DNA from: VYFG01 sp022827325
GTDB taxonomy: Bacteria > Pseudomonadota > Gammaproteobacteria > Arenicellales > Poriferihabitantaceae
Length of the DNA stretch: 10,696 nt
Reading direction: 5' to 3'
Assembly (NCBI GenBank): GCA_022827325.1
Contig: JAJDTE010000093.1
Location: 1 to 10,696, forward strand
Shown: in pieces, positions 1 through 5,900 of the stretch
How the letters are laid out: every line of letters starts with the position of its first letter
How positions within the stretch are numbered: position 1 is the stretch's first letter
Translations under genes and position numbers: made by a program
The notes under the pieces: generated by a model
The model's database searches: none
What the model was told of the DNA's origin: nothing
Seen by the model: the letters and a program-made list of their open reading frames with translations, nothing else

Positions 1-747
1 ATGGTGATGAACCAGTTCGACAAGGCCGAAGCGGCCTACGCCCGGGTGCATGATCTGGTGGGGGACGACCCGGACATCCTGACTGCCTGGGCGGACGCCA
101 GCCTGATGCGCAACGGGGGCCGCTATACCGCCGAAATCTCGATCCGCATCGAACGTGCGCTGGAACTGGATCCGGTCCAGGTCAACGCGCTCTGGATCGG
201 GGCGCTCGGCTCGAACGCCAGCGGAGACCGGGCCGCGGCGATGGGTTACCTGGAGCGGCTGGAACCCCTGTTGGCAGACAACCCTGAGGCGCTCGGACAG
301 CTGCGGCTGCAGCTCGAAACCGCATCATCCGGCTTCGTGGCCGATCCCATGGAAGCGGCTTCATCCGGATCCGGGGACCCCCGGGACCCTGGCCTTCCGG
401 CAGCCCTGATTGAGCTTGAGGTTTCCATCGCCCCTGAATTGCGGGAGAACCTGGATCCCGCCACGCCCGTATTCGTCTTCGCCAGGGCCAAATCCGGACC
501 GCCCATGCCCCTGGCGGCCAGGCGCCTCACGATCGGCGACCTGCCCCGGACCGTGCGGCTGGACGACGACAGCGCCATGATCGAAGGCAGGAACCTGTCC
601 GGCGAGGATCGGGTTGATGTCACCGCCAGGGTTGCGCTTTCGGGTTCGCCTTCCGCCCAGAGCGGTGACCTCACCAGCGAATCCGTGGAAACCGTTACCC
701 GCGGCGGTGCGCCGTTACGGCTGCGGGTCGACCGGCGCGTGCCATAG
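1..747 (+). CDS. ccmI: C-type cytochrome biogenesis protein CcmI, C-terminal part (5' end outside window)
   Basis: CcmI-type subunit of the System I cytochrome c maturation machinery. In this family the protein holds apocytochrome c in the periplasm and presents it to the CcmF/CcmH haem ligation complex. The visible 248 residues start inside a TPR region: about residues 1-100 show repeated helix pairs typical of TPRs (YARVHDLVGDDPDILTAWAD, then ALELDPVQVNALWIGALGSN). A linker rich in Gly, Ser and Pro (about 108-135) leads to a C-terminal beta-rich domain (about 136-246) carrying the CcmI signature pattern: ELEVSIAPEL, then TPVFVFARAKSGPPMPLAARRL, then the conserved basic and aspartate stretch. 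Full-length family members are usually near 400 residues and begin with two membrane helices. The first ATG here is therefore internal and the gene is cut by the window edge. The stop is TAG at 745-747. The gene converges on the bactofilin gene. Family assignment is by recognised pattern, without a search. Confidence 0.85.
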   Translation: MVMNQFDKAEAAYARVHDLVGDDPDILTAWADASLMRNGGRYTAEISIRIERALELDPVQVNALWIGALGSNASGDRAAAMGYLERLEPLLADNPEALGQLRLQLETASSGFVADPMEAASSGSGDPRDPGLPAALIELEVSIAPELRENLDPATPVFVFARAKSGPPMPLAARRLTIGDLPRTVRLDDDSAMIEGRNLSGEDRVDVTARVALSGSPSAQSGDLTSESVETVTRGGAPLRLRVDRRVP

Positions 748-776
748 GCCGGCACAGGTCGCCGCAGGCGGACGGG

Positions 777-802
777 CCTGACGGCGCACGCATCCGGTCA
801 GG
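777..802. terminator. Possible hairpin between convergent ccmI and bactofilin genes
   Basis: A 6-bp perfect stem, CCTGAC (777-782) with GTCAGG (797-802), extends inward by two G-C pairs if one G is bulged. It lies in the 73-base gap between the two converging stops, where a bidirectional terminator would be expected. No run of T follows it on either strand, so intrinsic termination is uncertain. It could be a transcript-end structure or chance in GC-rich DNA. Confidence 0.25.
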
Positions 803-820
803 GATCCGGCCGAAGATTGT

Positions 821-1273
821 TCAGGGTGTGGTCTTGTCCGCAGGCTTGTCCTTGACTACAGCACCACCGCTGCGTACCGCGGGCTCCGCTGAAAAATCCA
901 GGAGCTTGGTGGTTTCGCCTTGTTTGCGCCGGATGCTTTCTCCCTGGAACGAACTGTTGGCATCGATGGTCAATCCGGCTGATATGAGTTTCCCTTCTGC
1001 CTCTCCGCCGGAGGTCAGCTCGATCTGATCGCAGTCGGCGGTACCGATGAAGCGGCCGGTCACAACCAGCTTCTCGGCCTTCAGGGTGCTCTTGAGTAGA
1101 CCGGTCTGGCCGACCTTGACGATGCCCTTGGAGTTGACCTCTCCTTCGAGTTCGCCATCAATATGCAGGCCGCATTCGATGTCTATTTTACCGACGATGC
1201 TGGTTCCAGCTGCGATGGTTGTTACGTTTGATGCGTAATCCGCTTGTTTTTCAGACTTATCAAATATGGCCAT
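821..1273 (-). CDS. Bactofilin family (polymer-forming cytoskeletal) protein
   Basis: Bactofilins self-assemble without nucleotide into filaments and often anchor cell-wall enzymes or shape functions at the inner membrane. The 150-residue length is normal for the family. A short N-terminal tail (1-17) precedes a repetitive beta-helix core (about 18-112) with the hallmark alternation of Gly, Val and Ile: TTIAAGTSIVGKI, LHIDGELEGEV, GIVKVGQTGLL, AEKLVVTGRFIGTA and AEGKLISAGLTID. A charged, disordered C-terminal tail (113-150) ends in KDKPADKTTP. The ATG is supported by GGGGGA at 1278-1283, four bases upstream. The gene stands alone on its strand, convergent with ccmI and divergent from dapD. 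Bactofilin genes often sit beside an M23 peptidase gene, and none is visible here. The family call is firm; the cellular role here is inference. Confidence 0.9.
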   Translation of the reverse strand: MAIFDKSEKQADYASNVTTIAAGTSIVGKIDIECGLHIDGELEGEVNSKGIVKVGQTGLLKSTLKAEKLVVTGRFIGTADCDQIELTSGGEAEGKLISAGLTIDANSSFQGESIRRKQGETTKLLDFSAEPAVRSGGAVVKDKPADKTTP

Positions 1274-1414
1274 TTTATCCCCCGTACATTGGAAAGAAAT
1301 TCATGTGAGTCTAATTCCCACTTCAAGAAAATTGTTAAGGCCGACCGAAGACAATCAAGCTTAGCCGATTCGCCGCCGGAATAGAATACCAGTGCAGGTA
1401 TGGCTAAAACCGGG

Positions 1415-1430
1415 GCCGGGTTACCCCGGC
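1415..1430. repeat. Perfect short hairpin in the bactofilin-dapD gap
   Basis: GCCGGG (1415-1420) and CCCGGC (1425-1430) form a 6-bp all-GC stem with loop TTAC. On the minus strand it is followed two to four bases later by a short T run (CCGGTTTTAG), so it weakly resembles an intrinsic terminator in that direction. However, no minus-strand gene ends nearby. It would lie upstream of the bactofilin start. Confidence 0.35.
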
Positions 1431-1644
1431 TGACGGGCATCGGGACCAGGATGCTCCTGCCTGCCTGGCGTGCGTTTCCAATGCCTGCACCGACTGCCGC
1501 GCCGGCACCGGCTGGGGTTGCCGCAGGGTGCCGTGGTATCCCGGTACCAGTTCCGGGAATGACGCTTTCCGTCAGGATGGGTAGCCGAATGCCAGTCGGA
1601 TCCAGCCTGATGGGGATGGAACGTGCGGTGCACCCGGGATGGCA

Positions 1645-1650
1645 TATAAT
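1645..1650 (+). promoter_or_regulatory. Probable dapD -10 element (TATAAT)
   Basis: A perfect sigma-70 TATAAT lies about 64 bases upstream of the dapD ATG, giving a predicted leader of roughly 55-60 bases. No good -35 box is present 16-18 bases upstream (the sequence near 1621-1628 is ACGTGCGG). Activity would need an activator or rest on the strong -10 alone. The placement fits the only gene downstream, but the call rests on one hexamer. Confidence 0.4.
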
Positions 1651-1714
1651 CCATGTCCCGCTCGCCCGGGAAGAATGCTGAGTTTGAGTACAGAAACATA
1701 ATTTAACATTAATT

Positions 1715-2536
1715 ATGAAAGATATAGAAAATATTATTGAAGATATTTGGGAGCAAAGATCGACAATCAACCCCCAGAACGTCACCGCCGAGCTACGGTC
1801 TGCGGTGAACGATGCCGTGGCCTTGCTGGATTCGGGACAGGCACGGGTGGCCGAACCCGACGGTGATGGCTGGCGGGTCAATGAGTGGTTGAAGAAGGCC
1901 GTGCTGCTGTCTTTTCGTATCGAGGAGAACCATGTCATCCCGGGCGGTTTCACCCGTTATTACGACAAGGTCCCGCTCAAGTTCGCCGAATTCGGCGACA
2001 GTGATTTCAGTGCCGGGGGCTACCGGGTGGTGCCCCCTGCCCTTGTGCGGCGCGGTTGCTATATCGCCCCGGACGTGGTGTTGATGCCGAGTTATGTCAA
2101 CATCGGCGCCTGGGTCGGCGCGGGCACGATGGTGGATACCTGGGCCACCGTGGGGTCCTGCGCGCAGATCGGCGAAAACGTGCACCTTTCGGGCGGGGTG
2201 GGGATTGGCGGGGTTCTCGAGCCGCTGCAGGCTTCCCCGACCATCATCGAGGACAACTGCTTCATCGGCGCGCGCAGTGAAATTGTCGAGGGGGTCGTCG
2301 TGGGCGCGGGCTCGGTGGTTTCGATGGGTGTCTACATCGGGCAAAGCACCCGTATTTATGACCGTGAAACCGGCGAGACCTGTTATGGACGGGTACCGCC
2401 CGGGTCCGTGGTGGTCTCCGGTTCGCTGCCCGCCGACGATGGCAGCCACAGCCTGTATTGCGCGGTGATCGTGAAGAAGGTCGATGAGAGGACCCGCGGC
2501 AAGGTGGGCCTCAACGAACTGCTGCGGGGCATCTGA
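1715..2536 (+). CDS. dapD: 2,3,4,5-tetrahydropyridine-2,6-dicarboxylate N-succinyltransferase (DapD)
   Basis: DapD transfers succinyl from succinyl-CoA to tetrahydrodipicolinate in the cytoplasm. This commits the succinylase branch of meso-diaminopimelate and lysine synthesis and so feeds peptidoglycan. The 273-residue length matches the usual 270-275. An N-terminal helical domain (1-100) contains the conserved stretch DGWRVNEWLKKAVLLSFRI followed by the FTRYYDKVPLKF block. The left-handed beta-helix of hexapeptide repeats follows (about 103-235: IAPDVVLMPSYVNIGAWVGA, VGIGGVLEP, VEGVVVGAGSVVSMGV). Asp141 and Glu189, the residues assigned catalytic roles in characterised DapD, are both present at those positions. 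The ATG at 1715 lies in an AT-rich tract with no Shine-Dalgarno in the preceding 20 bases. The start is nevertheless convincing because the N-terminus (MKDIENIIEDIWEQRS) aligns in length with known DapD. The PP2C gene follows after 38 bases. Confidence 0.97.
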   Translation: MKDIENIIEDIWEQRSTINPQNVTAELRSAVNDAVALLDSGQARVAEPDGDGWRVNEWLKKAVLLSFRIEENHVIPGGFTRYYDKVPLKFAEFGDSDFSAGGYRVVPPALVRRGCYIAPDVVLMPSYVNIGAWVGAGTMVDTWATVGSCAQIGENVHLSGGVGIGGVLEPLQASPTIIEDNCFIGARSEIVEGVVVGAGSVVSMGVYIGQSTRIYDRETGETCYGRVPPGSVVVSGSLPADDGSHSLYCAVIVKKVDERTRGKVGLNELLRGI

Positions 2537-2557
2537 ACCATCGGCAGATCGGTCCCC

Positions 2558-2562
2558 GGAGG
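2558..2562 (+). promoter_or_regulatory. Shine-Dalgarno GGAGG for the PP2C phosphatase gene
   Basis: A consensus GGAGG ends 12 bases before the ATG at 2575 and 24 bases before the alternative in-frame ATG at 2587. The first start is therefore favoured, although a 12-base spacer is longer than ideal. Confidence 0.55.
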
Positions 2563-2574
2563 TCCGCTGTAGGC

Positions 2575-3297
2575 ATGCATCACACCATGACCGCGGCCAC
2601 GGACACAGGCAGTGTCCGGCGCATGAACCAGGACTGTGTCTGCATCGTCCCGGAACTCGATGTCGCGGTGCTGGCCGACGGACTGGGGGGACATCAGGCG
2701 GGCGAGATCGCCAGCCGGATGGCCGTGGATGCAATCATCCGCCATTTCGGGAATCGGGCCGCGGTCGCCGGCGCCGCGGACGCGGCGGACCGGATGCTGG
2801 AAGCCGTGAATGCGGCCAATGCCGAGGTCTATTCCAGCAGCCGGCGGTTTTCACACATGGAAGGAATGGGCACCACCGTGGTGGCGGCCCATGTCTGCAA
2901 CGGCCGCGTCATCATCGGACACATCGGGGATTCCAGGTGTTACCGGTTCCGCAAGGGGGCGCTGGCGCAACTGACCGAGGATCACACCCTGGCAAGCCGG
3001 TTGCTGCGTGGCAACCCGGCGGGAATCGTGCCGGACTACAGCCATCACATGCTGGACAAGGCGTTGGGCACCCAGCCATTCTGCGAGCCGGACATTCTGG
3101 ATCGGGAGGTGCTTGCAGGTGATGTCCTGCTGCTGTGTTCGGACGGGCTGAGCGGTGTCGTTGCGGATCCGGAGATTGCCGGGATCCTGGCACACGGGTC
3201 CGAAGATCCCGAATCCTGCGTGGATGGCCTGATCGACGCCTGCCTGAAGTCGGGGGCCCCGGACAACGTTTCGGTCATCCTGGTCCGCATTTGCTGA
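2575..3297 (+). CDS. PP2C-family serine/threonine protein phosphatase (Stp/PrpC type)
   Basis: Metal-dependent phosphatase predicted to remove phosphate from Ser or Thr of proteins in the cytoplasm. The 240 residues form a single PP2C catalytic domain with its motifs in order: TDTGSVRRMNQD (9-20), ADGLGGHQAGEIAS (34-47), MGTT (98-101), HIGDSRCYR (116-124), LTEDHTLASRL (133-143), LLLCSDGLSGVV (185-196) and GAPDNVSVILV (227-237). The expected metal ligands Asp20, Asp35/Gly36, Asp119, Asp190 and Asp230 are all present, so the enzyme should be active. There is no signal peptide, membrane helix or regulatory domain. Family members often sit beside a Hanks-type kinase or in type VI secretion loci; neither is visible here, so the partner is unknown. 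The gene lies 38 bases after dapD on the same strand and may be cotranscribed with it. It ends 8 bases from the convergent kinase stop. Confidence 0.93.
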   Translation: MHHTMTAATDTGSVRRMNQDCVCIVPELDVAVLADGLGGHQAGEIASRMAVDAIIRHFGNRAAVAGAADAADRMLEAVNAANAEVYSSSRRFSHMEGMGTTVVAAHVCNGRVIIGHIGDSRCYRFRKGALAQLTEDHTLASRLLRGNPAGIVPDYSHHMLDKALGTQPFCEPDILDREVLAGDVLLLCSDGLSGVVADPEIAGILAHGSEDPESCVDGLIDACLKSGAPDNVSVILVRIC

Positions 3298-3324
3298 GCA
3301 CCCGGTCAGCCGTTCAGCGGGTGC
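3298..3324. terminator. Hairpin spanning the convergent stops of the phosphatase and kinase genes
   Basis: GCACCCG (3298-3304) pairs perfectly with CGGGTGC (3318-3324) around a 13-base loop. The stem begins directly after the phosphatase stop and covers the last codons and the stop of the kinase gene. A competing 5-bp stem (GCTGA 3293-3297 with TCAGC 3306-3310) overlaps it. No T run follows on either strand, so its role as a terminator or 3'-end stabiliser is a guess. Confidence 0.3.
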
Positions 3325-4673
3325 CTGAGTGTCGCGACGACCGATGCTCCGCCCAGGGAACTCTCCCCGACTGACAGGCTGCCGCGGTAGGAAGCCACGA
3401 TCTCCTGGCAGACCGCGAGACCGATACCCTGGCCATCCACCCGCTGGTCCGCACGGACGCCGCGCCTCAGGACCTCCTTGCGGTCATCCGCCCGGATGCC
3501 GGGACCGTCGTCCTCGACGACAATGCGGATGCCCCGGTATTCCTCCCGCTCCTCCGCCGGGGCGGTGATCCGGCAGGACACCGAGGACACTGCCCACTTG
3601 CAGGCGTTATCGAGAAGGTTGCCGAGAATCTCCACCAGGTCGGATTCCTCACCGTAGAACCTCAGTTCCGGCGTCACCCCGGATTCCAGGGAAAGGTTCC
3701 GTTCCGCGTAGACCTTGCCCAGCGATTCCAGGACACGGCTGACCAGCGGCTGGATGTCCACCCGGGTGTGGATCAGGGATATGCGGGACGAGGCCGCCCT
3801 TTTCAGCTGGTAGTCCACGATATTCCCCATCCGGTCCACGTACTTCGCAAGCTCCCCCGGGGGAATCGGCCGGTCGTCCTCGGTCATGCCCCGGATGACC
3901 GCCAGCGGGGTTTTCAGGCTGTGGGCAAGATCATCCAGCGTATTCCGGTACCGCATCAGGTTGTTCCGTTCATTGCGGATGAACAGATTGATCCGTTCGC
4001 TGAGCTGGGCGATCTCCCTCGGATAGCTCCCCCCTATTCCCTCCTGGAACCCGCGCTCCACCTGGTCGATCTCCTGTCTCACCCGGTCCAGCGGAGTCAG
4101 GCCCCACCGGAGAACCGCCATCAGGGTCAGCAGCAGGAACACGCCCACCAGCCCCAGCCAGAGAATGATCTTGTTGCGATGTTCGGAAACAAACGCCCCG
4201 AAATGGTCGCTGGCCTCGAGCATCACCAGGGTGAACCGGTGCTCAACGCCATCCTCGGTCTCCCAGATGGTGGGGAAACTGTACTGGAACGGCCCGTACA
4301 GGGAGTCGCCGGTACGGACGAATGCGCTGGTTCCCACGGCCTCCCCGACCGGGGCGGGCATCTCCAGGCCGATGGACGACCCGGATTGCCAGACGAGACG
4401 CCCGGTTTCATCGACGATGAAGGCATAGAGCCCGGAATTGGGCACCATCAGACGCGCCTCCGGCAGCAGTTCCGGCAGGACGATGCGCTCCCCGGCTTCC
4501 ACTTCCAGGACCGACAGCAGTGCCAGGGTCTGGGTGCGGAACTGGTTGCGCAGGGAAACCTCCGCGCTGCTGATAAAGGCCCGGTCAAGGGCGAATCCCG
4601 CCAGGCCGAGAAAGGTGACCAGAATGATCGCGGCAGCCAGCAGCAGCCGCTTCCTGAGGGACAGTGTGCTCAC
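3306..4673 (-). CDS. PhoQ-like sensor histidine kinase
   Basis: Inner-membrane sensor kinase expected to phosphorylate the regulator encoded just upstream. Of its 455 residues, TM1 is about 10-29, a periplasmic sensor domain spans about 30-168, TM2 is about 169-189 and a HAMP linker follows. The dimerisation and phosphotransfer helix carries DDLAHSLKTPLAVI with His251. The ATPase domain has the N box NLLDNACKW (352-360), the G1 box VVEDDGPGI (385-393) and the G2 box GQGIGLAV (414-421). The H box and ATPase motifs closely resemble enterobacterial PhoQ (HSLKTPLAV, NACK, EDDGPGI). A mildly acidic patch (ETEDGVEH, 138-145) lies before TM2, where PhoQ has its divalent-metal-sensing acidic cluster, but it is much less acidic, so the ligand cannot be assumed. 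The GTG start (4671-4673) overlaps the regulator stop as GTGA, indicating translational coupling. Confidence 0.93.
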   Translation of the reverse strand: MSTLSLRKRLLLAAAIILVTFLGLAGFALDRAFISSAEVSLRNQFRTQTLALLSVLEVEAGERIVLPELLPEARLMVPNSGLYAFIVDETGRLVWQSGSSIGLEMPAPVGEAVGTSAFVRTGDSLYGPFQYSFPTIWETEDGVEHRFTLVMLEASDHFGAFVSEHRNKIILWLGLVGVFLLLTLMAVLRWGLTPLDRVRQEIDQVERGFQEGIGGSYPREIAQLSERINLFIRNERNNLMRYRNTLDDLAHSLKTPLAVIRGMTEDDRPIPPGELAKYVDRMGNIVDYQLKRAASSRISLIHTRVDIQPLVSRVLESLGKVYAERNLSLESGVTPELRFYGEESDLVEILGNLLDNACKWAVSSVSCRITAPAEEREEYRGIRIVVEDDGPGIRADDRKEVLRRGVRADQRVDGQGIGLAVCQEIVASYRGSLSVGESSLGGASVVATLRHPLNG

Positions 4674-5344
4674 ATCGTTGACGAATACCGGTACCCCCGG
4701 CCCCGCAGTGTCTCGATGGGATTGAAAGACCCGTCATGGTCCAGCTTCTTCCGCAACCTGCCGACGAACACCTCGATGACATTGCTGTCCCTGTCCGAGT
4801 CCTCATCGTAGAGGTGTTCGGTCAGTTCCATCTTCGAGACCACCTTGCCCCGGTTCAGCATCAGGTAATGGAGCAGACGGTACTCGAACGCGGTCAGGTC
4901 CAGGTTGCGGCCGCCCACGGACACCATCTGGGAGCGGGTGTCCATTCTGACCGGGCCGATCTCGATCACCGGGCTCGGCAGGCCGGCGGACCGCCGGATC
5001 AGTGCGGCAACCCGTGCATGCAGTTCCTCGAAATGAAACGGCTTGGCAAGGTAGTCGTCAGCCCCCGCATCCAGTCCCTCCACCTTTTCCTGCCAGCGGG
5101 ACCTGGCGGTCAGAATGATGACGGGGTATTCGATGCCCTCGCTTCGCATCCGCTTGATCACCTCGATGCCGGAGAGCCTTGGCAGGCCGATGTCGACAAC
5201 CGCAACGTCCACGGGATATTCCCGGGCAAAATACAGCGCCTCCTCGCCATCCCGCGCTTCGTCGACGGCGAAACCCTTCTGCCGAAACTTGGTGACCAGT
5301 TGTTCGCGCAGCGTGCTTTCGTCTTCGACAATCAGTATGCGCAT
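4670..5344 (-). CDS. PhoP-like OmpR-family response regulator
   Basis: Cytoplasmic DNA-binding response regulator paired with the overlapping kinase gene. Residues 1-118 form the receiver domain: the acidic pair at Glu7-Asp8, phosphoacceptor Asp51 (VVDIGLP), Thr79 in ILTA and Lys101 in AKPFHFEEL. Residues about 125-224 form the winged-helix effector domain, with LTAFEYRLLHYLMLNRGKVV, a recognition helix around SNVIEVFVGRLRKKL and the C-terminal wing hairpin IETLRGRGYRY. The length of 224 and the motifs VEGLDAGADDYLAKPFH and LTAFEY match the PhoP/QseB group. The ATG at 5342-5344 has no clear Shine-Dalgarno and sits 11 bases after a perfect 16-base dyad. The PepSY-like gene ends 36 bases upstream, so the three genes look like one operon. 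Regulon and signal cannot be read from this sequence. No PhoP-box-like direct repeat was seen upstream of the operon. Confidence 0.95.
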   Translation of the reverse strand: MRILIVEDESTLREQLVTKFRQKGFAVDEARDGEEALYFAREYPVDVAVVDIGLPRLSGIEVIKRMRSEGIEYPVIILTARSRWQEKVEGLDAGADDYLAKPFHFEELHARVAALIRRSAGLPSPVIEIGPVRMDTRSQMVSVGGRNLDLTAFEYRLLHYLMLNRGKVVSKMELTEHLYDEDSDRDSNVIEVFVGRLRKKLDHDGSFNPIETLRGRGYRYSSTM

Positions 5345-5355
5345 GGGTACGTGAG

Positions 5356-5371
5356 CCGGATCCCGATCCGG
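5356..5371. promoter_or_regulatory. Perfect 16-base dyad in the PepSY-regulator gap
   Basis: CCGGATC (5356-5362) and GATCCGG (5365-5371) are perfect inverted 7-mers with two bases between them, in the 36-base spacer just before the response regulator start. As RNA it would fold as a 6-bp stem with a tetraloop, 11 bases before the ATG. It could tune translation of the regulator or its stoichiometry with the PepSY-like protein. As DNA it could be an operator. Neither is shown. Confidence 0.4.
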
Positions 5372-5380
5372 TGGAACTGC

Positions 5381-5713
5381 CTATTGCTCGAGTTTCCGCA
5401 AATTGGGATTCCTGGGATCGATGCTGATGATCATGACCTTCCCGGTATTGTTGATCAACTTGAAGCGGTAACGCATCTCGCTGCCCTTCAGACGCTGTCT
5501 TGCGTCCAGGATTTCCCAACGCTTGTGGCGCCTGATCATGCGGGCGACGTCGTCCATGCTGGTGGTATCCACGGATATGCTGAAGCCATCCTGCGCGACA
5601 CCGCCATCAGGGTCCAGCGCGGCTGCCGTTCCCGGCACCAGTAACGAGGCGGCGGCAAGCATCGCCCCGTAATACCGGAATTGATCAGCAGCGGATTTTG
5701 CTTTCAGTCGCAT
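5381..5713 (-). CDS. Small secreted PepSY-like protein
   Basis: A 110-residue protein with a probable Sec signal peptide: a basic N-region (MRLKAK) and hydrophobic core GAMLAAASLLVPGTAAA, with cleavage near residues 32-33. The mature part (about 50-101) resembles the PepSY fold: a helix (MDDVARMIRRHKRWEILDAR), a basic turn, then paired strands RYRFKLINNTGKVMIISIDP ending in the typical Asp-Pro-Arg turn. Single PepSY domains are thought to bind or inhibit partners in the periplasm, and small ones are often encoded beside two-component systems. Here the gene is first in an apparent operon with the PhoP-like regulator and PhoQ-like kinase, which suggests an accessory role in sensing (inference). 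The ATG at 5713 has no Shine-Dalgarno. A later ATG (5660-5662) preceded by GGGG is an alternative start but would remove the basic N-region. The domain call is moderately sure. Confidence 0.75.
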   Translation of the reverse strand: MRLKAKSAADQFRYYGAMLAAASLLVPGTAAALDPDGGVAQDGFSISVDTTSMDDVARMIRRHKRWEILDARQRLKGSEMRYRFKLINNTGKVMIISIDPRNPNLRKLEQ

Positions 5714-5761
5714 ACGAAGTGATCGCGGTTGCCCGGCACGGGGATACGGTTCCTGGTCCCG

Positions 5762-5785
5762 CAGGGGGACGGGTTGTTACCCCTG
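5762..5785. repeat. Inverted repeat in the PepSY operon leader region
   Basis: CAGGGG (5762-5767) pairs with CCCCTG (5780-5785). A nested alternative, GGGT (5771-5774) with ACCC (5779-5782), uses some of the same bases. It lies 50-70 bases upstream of the PepSY-like start on the minus strand, where promoter or leader RNA would be. A pair of mutually exclusive hairpins could be regulatory or chance; I found no convincing -35/-10 pair here. Confidence 0.25.
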
Positions 5786-5833
5786 ACTTCCACGATGGGG
5801 AAAGTGTAAATGCAGGGGTGCGCGGTCACAAGC

Positions 5834-5871
5834 CCCGCCGCGCAGGGGCGGCGGAGGAACCGCGCGGCGGG
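5834..5871. terminator. Strong GC-rich inverted repeat downstream of the glycine-zipper gene
   Basis: CCCGCCGCGC (5834-5843) and GCGCGGCGGG (5862-5871) are perfect 10-base inverted arms with an 18-base loop, starting about 30 bases after the glycine-zipper stop on the minus strand. The structure could end the dnaB-side transcript before the PepSY operon. There is no T run after it, so it does not meet the usual intrinsic terminator pattern. It may be a transcript-end or Rho-related structure. Confidence 0.4.
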
Positions 5872-5900
5872 ATTCGGGTCCGGAATGTACTTTGCCCGTG

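Larger units (their letters stand above)
1274..1714. other. Long divergent intergenic region between the bactofilin gene and dapD
   Basis: This is 441 bases without a gene I can support. The left part (about 1285-1400) is comparatively AT-rich and must carry the bactofilin promoter on the minus strand. On that strand TTAACA at 1332-1337 and TAGACT at 1307-1312 resemble -35 and -10 boxes, but their 19-base spacing makes this weak. The middle (about 1405-1640) is GC-rich with several short hairpins: GCCGGG/CCCGGC at 1415-1430, GCCGG/CCGGC at 1501-1512 and TCCCGG/CCGGGA at 1539-1558. The right end (about 1640-1714) holds the likely dapD promoter and an AT-rich leader. Frames of about 90 codons are open on both strands in the GC-rich middle, but they have weak starts and no recognisable domain. 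A small RNA or leader RNA is possible but unproven. Confidence 0.6.

Noticed and set aside
1382..1387. TAGAAT resembling a plus-strand -10 box
   Set aside because: No acceptable -35 at 16-18 bases upstream and no supported gene just downstream.
1400..1681. Plus-strand frame of 93 codons in the bactofilin-dapD gap
   Set aside because: Weak start context, Pro/Ala/Met-rich low-complexity product without a recognisable domain, third-base usage less GC-biased than the neighbouring genes, and its end runs over the probable dapD -10 element.
1222..1953. Minus-strand frame crossing the gap with a Gly/Ala-rich stretch
   Set aside because: It starts antisense inside dapD and ends inside the bactofilin gene. 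The glycine-rich part is explained by GC-rich sequence, and no start or domain supports it.
3768..4811. Long plus-strand open frame of 347 codons
   Set aside because: It is fully antisense to the histidine kinase and regulator genes, whose motifs are intact. It is a shadow of GC-rich codon usage.
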